Assembly: GCA_007134405.1 (NCBI GenBank) | Contig: SLKW01000071.1 | Span: 1-11,622 of the forward strand | Direction: 5' to 3' | Length of the DNA stretch: 11,622 nt | Source: Paracoccaceae bacterium | Lineage (GTDB): Bacteria > Pseudomonadota > Alphaproteobacteria > Rhodobacterales > Rhodobacteraceae | Shown: positions 7,685 to 11,622 of the stretch, piece after piece | Position numbering within the stretch: the first letter of the stretch is position 1 | How the letters are laid out: every line of letters starts with the position of its first letter | Position numbers and translations under genes: made by a program | The notes under the pieces: generated by a model | What the model saw: the letters and a program-made list of their open reading frames with translations, nothing else | Databases searched by the model: none | Told to the model about the DNA's origin: nothing

Positions 7685-7942
7685 TTACTGCTCGTCCACG
7701 CCGAACTCTTTGTCGAGCCGGTTCATGTACCAGGTGTAGTAGAAGATCAGCACGATGAAGGTCAGGATCGACCCTTGCTGTGCGAACCAGAAGCCCAGAT
7801 CGGTGCCACCGATCGGGATCCACGAAATCAGGGGCCGCAGAACGATGCCGAAGCCGAACGAAACCACCGCCCAGATCACCATGCAGATGGTGATCACGCG
7901 CAGGTTCGCCGACCAGTAGGCCGCAGCAGATTTGTCAGACAT
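7685..7942 (-). CDS. DUF4212 sodium:solute symporter small subunit
   Basis: An 85-residue protein with two TM helices (about 13-37 and 46-69). The DUF4212 hallmarks are GGTDLGFWFAQQGSI between the helices and the tail YYTWYMNRLDKEFGVDEQ. Proteins of this family are encoded directly upstream of VC_2705-type symporters and are thought to be their small subunit, a role similar to DUF485/YjcH beside ActP. The start at 7942 is chosen over an out-of-frame ATG five bases earlier because it lies six bases from the GGGAGGA Shine-Dalgarno and opens the conserved frame. The gap to the symporter gene is only 12 bp, so co-translation is expected. A seven-C run on the coding strand sits just upstream of the Shine-Dalgarno. 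Confidence 0.93.
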   Translation of the reverse strand: MSDKSAAAYWSANLRVITICMVIWAVVSFGFGIVLRPLISWIPIGGTDLGFWFAQQGSILTFIVLIFYYTWYMNRLDKEFGVDEQ

Positions 7943-8015
7943 GTCATGTCCTCCCGGGGGGGTTCCTCCTGCAGACGCCCCCGCGCGGGATGCCTGCTTC
8001 TTGCATGCACGATCA

Positions 8016-8034
8016 CCCCGGCCCAATACCGGGG
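8016..8034 (-). other. Small GC hairpin after adk
   Basis: In the 102-bp gap between adk and the DUF4212 gene, CCCCGG (8016-8021) pairs with CCGGGG (8029-8034) around a seven-base loop. A CCCGCGCGGG palindrome (7980-7989) and TGCATGCA lie nearby. No T-run follows, so a terminator is not supported. It may be a 3'-end or RNA-processing structure between acs-adk and the symporter pair. Confidence 0.35.
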
Positions 8035-8044
8035 CGCAGGTGCC

Positions 8045-8729
8045 TCAAGCCGTCGCCTGTTTGACGATGTCGCCGAGTTCCGTCGCGATGGCGTCGATGG
8101 AGCCCATCCCGTCCACCCGTTCCAGAACGCCACGCGCCTCGTAATAGGCAATCAGCGGCGCCGTTTGCGCGTGATAGGCCGAAAGACGAGCCTTCACGGT
8201 TTCGGCGTTGTCGTCGGCACGACGCGTGAACTCCGTGCCGCCGCATTTGTCGCAGACCCCGGCCTTGGCCGGCTGCTTGAACTCGTCGTGGTAACCCTCG
8301 CCGCAGTTGGCGCAGGTGTAGCGGCCCGAGACGCGGCGGACCATCGCATCGTCATCGACCTCGATCGAGATCGCCGCGGCGACGGTCTTGCCCTCTTCGG
8401 ACAGAAGCGCGTCCAGCGCCTCGGCCTGCCCGGTGGTGCGCGGAAAGCCGTCGAGGATCACGCCGCGCGCCACGTCGGGCTCCTGCATGCGGTCCTTCAG
8501 GATCGCGAGCACGATCTCATCCGAAACCAAGCCGCCCGAATCCATCGCCGCCTTGGCTCTCTTTCCGGCCTCGGTCTCGGCCTTGACCGCCGCGCGCAGA
8601 AGATCGCCGGTCGAGAGTTGCACGAGGCCGAAACGCTCCTGCAGCATCCGCGCCTGCGTGCCCTTGCCCGCGCCCGGCGGGCCGAGCAGGATGAGGACGG
8701 CGGGTTTGGTGCGCGTCTGGGTATCGGCG

Positions 8730-8737
<8 letters not shown>
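8045..8737 (-). CDS. adk: Adenylate kinase (zinc-finger LID type)
   Basis: Adk catalyses AMP + ATP to 2 ADP in the cytoplasm. The 230-residue protein carries the P-loop GPPGAGKGT (19-27), the AMP-site LSTGDLLR (41-48), DGFPRT (96-101) and a long LID with four cysteines (C142, C145, C162, C165) in the CxxC...CxxC pattern of Zn-binding adenylate kinases. It has about ten extra residues ([10 protein letters not shown]) before the usual start of the fold; no later Met or visible Shine-Dalgarno offers a shorter start, and GGAG lies about nine bases before this ATG. The start codon lies inside the end of acs (ATGCCTGA, 8-bp overlap), indicating translational coupling. The context makes sense because Acs releases AMP that only adenylate kinase returns to the ADP pool. 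Adk is commonly encoded by the ribosomal-protein spc operon in this group, so this may be a second, pathway-dedicated copy. Confidence 0.95.
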
Positions 8738-10703
<1,966 letters not shown>

Positions 10704-10781
10704 GGTGCTCCTCCATAAGCGCGAAGGCCAGGCAAGCGCCTGATCGCGCCCTGCTCCCAACGGCCTCCTCCGTACGCGGGC

Positions 10782-10811
10782 ATTGTAGCGTAAGGGTCAA
10801 AAAATTGGTAA
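10782..10811 (-). promoter_or_regulatory. Candidate sigma70-type promoter of acs
   Basis: On the minus strand TTACCA (10811-10806) is followed after 18 bases by TACAAT (10787-10782), a 5/6 match to the -10 consensus and 4/6 to the -35. Transcription would start near 10775, giving an mRNA leader of roughly 70 bases before the acs ATG. It lies at the edge of the AT-rich island and directly downstream of the tandem repeats. Prediction by eye only. Confidence 0.5.
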
Positions 10812-10835
10812 CTCTTTTTCGGGAAACGATAATTA

Positions 10836-10851
10836 TGTAAATCCTTTAACT
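10836..10851 (-). promoter_or_regulatory. Operator-like repeat, copy 1
   Basis: On the plus strand this reads TGTAAAT-CC-TTTAACT; copy 2 has the same two seven-base arms with a one-base spacer. It is centred near -69 relative to the predicted acs start, a usual place for an activator. The repeat is seen directly; binding by a regulator is inference. Confidence 0.5.
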
Positions 10852-10867
10852 GATACTTGGGCATGGT

Positions 10868-10882
10868 TGTAAATTTTTAACT
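10868..10882 (-). promoter_or_regulatory. Operator-like repeat, copy 2
   Basis: On the plus strand this reads TGTAAAT-T-TTTAACT. Both arms are identical to copy 1 over all 14 bases, and the copies start 32 bp apart, close to three helical turns, so both would face the same side of the DNA. It is centred near -100 from the predicted acs start. Confidence 0.5.
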
Positions 10883-11066
10883 TTCGCCATGACCCCGAAC
10901 ATCTGTTTTCAGGCCGATGCACAGAATTGTGTCGTCAATCTCAGTGACGCGACGTAAAAGTTGATTTTGCCGTGAAGTGGATGCTGCGCCGACGACCGCG
11001 AACCCGCGATCCGACACAGGGTTCATGGTAGCGCTCGCGGACGCACCGGCGTCAGCAGATGATTCG

Positions 11067-11089
11067 CCGCGCCGCAAGGCACGGCGCGG
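11067..11089 (-). other. 8-bp GC hairpin downstream of the DUF4864 gene
   Basis: CCGCGCCG (11067-11074) pairs perfectly with CGGCGCGG (11082-11089) around a seven-base loop, about 40 bases after the DUF4864 stop on the transcribed strand. It lacks a following T-run, so it is at most a Rho-dependent or weak stop or a 3'-end stabiliser. Confidence 0.35.
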
Positions 11090-11126
11090 GCCAAAGTCTC
11101 GGGTTCTCGCAAGCGTCCGCAGCGGG

Positions 11127-11543
11127 TCAGACCCCCGCCTCCGCCCCGCGCAGGATCCGGACGCCGTTGATCAGATATGTCCCGCCGCGCGCGACCATCT
11201 CGTATTCGAGCAGATACACACGGCCGGTCGTATCGGTCACCATGACACGCTGAAGCATGGAAGACCGGCTGCCTTGTCGCGCCTCGAGAAAGCGTAACTC
11301 GGACGGGCGATGGACCATCGGATACCCCTGACGCACCATCTGGCCGAACCGCTCGGGCGATCCGAAGATCCTGCGGATCGCGGGGCTCGCAAATTTGAAG
11401 GCGGCGTCGAAGTCATCTTCCTGAAAGGCAGCGATCTGATCACGGATCACCTGTTGCAATGCAGCGCCATCTCCATTCGCGGCGAGGGGAGTGCTCGTCG
11501 CCAACACGGCGGCTGCGGCAAGACAGGCGAGAATTCGGCGCAT
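11127..11543 (-). CDS. Secreted DUF4864-family protein
   Basis: A 138-residue exported protein. An N-terminal signal peptide (MRRIL, then an Ala-rich core, with likely cleavage after A21 or A22 in PLAAN) leads to a mature domain of about 115 residues matching DUF4864, with QVIRDQIAAFQEDDFDAAFKFASPAIRRIFGS near the start and TYLINGVRI at the end. The fold is likely NTF2-like (cone-shaped alpha+beta, as in SnoaL-type proteins), judged from the amphipathic first helix and strand pattern; this is inference. No catalytic residues can be named. GGAGGG precedes the ATG by six bases. It lies upstream of acs on the same strand, but the 423-bp gap with its own promoter makes it a separate transcription unit. 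Confidence 0.88.
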   Translation of the reverse strand: MRRILACLAAAAVLATSTPLAANGDGAALQQVIRDQIAAFQEDDFDAAFKFASPAIRRIFGSPERFGQMVRQGYPMVHRPSELRFLEARQGSRSSMLQRVMVTDTTGRVYLLEYEMVARGGTYLINGVRILRGAEAGV

Positions 11544-11622
11544 CGGACCCTCCGGCGTATGCGTTTCCTACGCAGGCCGGGGGGGGCGACCGGATCACCG
11601 TCGGCATGGACGCGCAGTGACC

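Larger units (their letters stand above)
10704..11126. other. 423-bp intergenic region upstream of acs
   Basis: No convincing gene is present. The part nearest acs (about 10795-10885) is strikingly AT-rich against its surroundings and holds the promoter and repeats listed separately. The rest (about 10886-11126) returns to high GC. A 66-codon minus-strand frame (10877-11077) starts at TTG without a ribosome-binding site, and a plus-strand frame opening at 10977 runs on through the DUF4864 gene; neither is accepted. The far end carries an 8-bp hairpin after the DUF4864 gene. Confidence 0.7.

Noticed and set aside
10877..11077. A 66-codon minus-strand ORF between the DUF4864 gene and acs
   Set aside because: It begins with TTG, has no Shine-Dalgarno, has no recognisable domain and ends within the regulatory region of acs.

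Overview
The window looks like chromosomal DNA from a GC-rich alphaproteobacterium, most likely a member of the Rhodobacterales (Roseobacter/Rhodobacter group). This rests on the very high GC and strong GC3 codon use, on the protein sequences of TruA, Acs and the DUF4864 protein, and on the gene order. No species is assigned. There is no mobile element, CRISPR array, rRNA or tRNA, and codon use looks even across the genes.

Layout: truA (115-888, +) stands alone on the left, preceded by a very long hairpin whose loop is exactly a G-quadruplex tract (1-59). It converges on a tightly packed block of eight minus-strand genes. In transcription order, right to left, these are acs (acetyl-CoA synthetase), adk (adenylate kinase, 8-bp overlap), a DUF4212 small symporter subunit, a VC_2705-type sodium:solute symporter, a cNMP-binding/CBS/DUF294 nucleotidyltransferase-like protein, an unrecognised two-TM protein, a single-domain response regulator, and a membrane-anchored protein that joins a PAS domain and a degenerate histidine-kinase core to a DEDDh 3'-5' exonuclease. 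Upstream of acs is a 423-bp intergenic region. It holds an AT-rich island with a plausible sigma70-type promoter and two copies of a 15-16-bp repeat one helical phase apart (about 32 bp). Further right on the minus strand is a small secreted DUF4864 protein.

How the genes may work together: the symporter pair probably imports acetate or another short organic acid. Acs activates acetate to acetyl-CoA and releases AMP and PPi, and Adk recycles that AMP. The last four genes look like a signalling module of nucleotide sensing, nucleotidyltransfer, a receiver, a pseudo-kinase and an exonuclease. Its catalytic outputs are not obvious, and it appears to be co-transcribed with the uptake and activation genes. 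This module, its unexplained exonuclease and the RNA/DNA structures (G4 hairpin, an 11-bp intercistronic hairpin, tandem operator-like repeats) are the parts most worth a second look. The individual protein families are known; the biochemical link between them is not, as far as I know.
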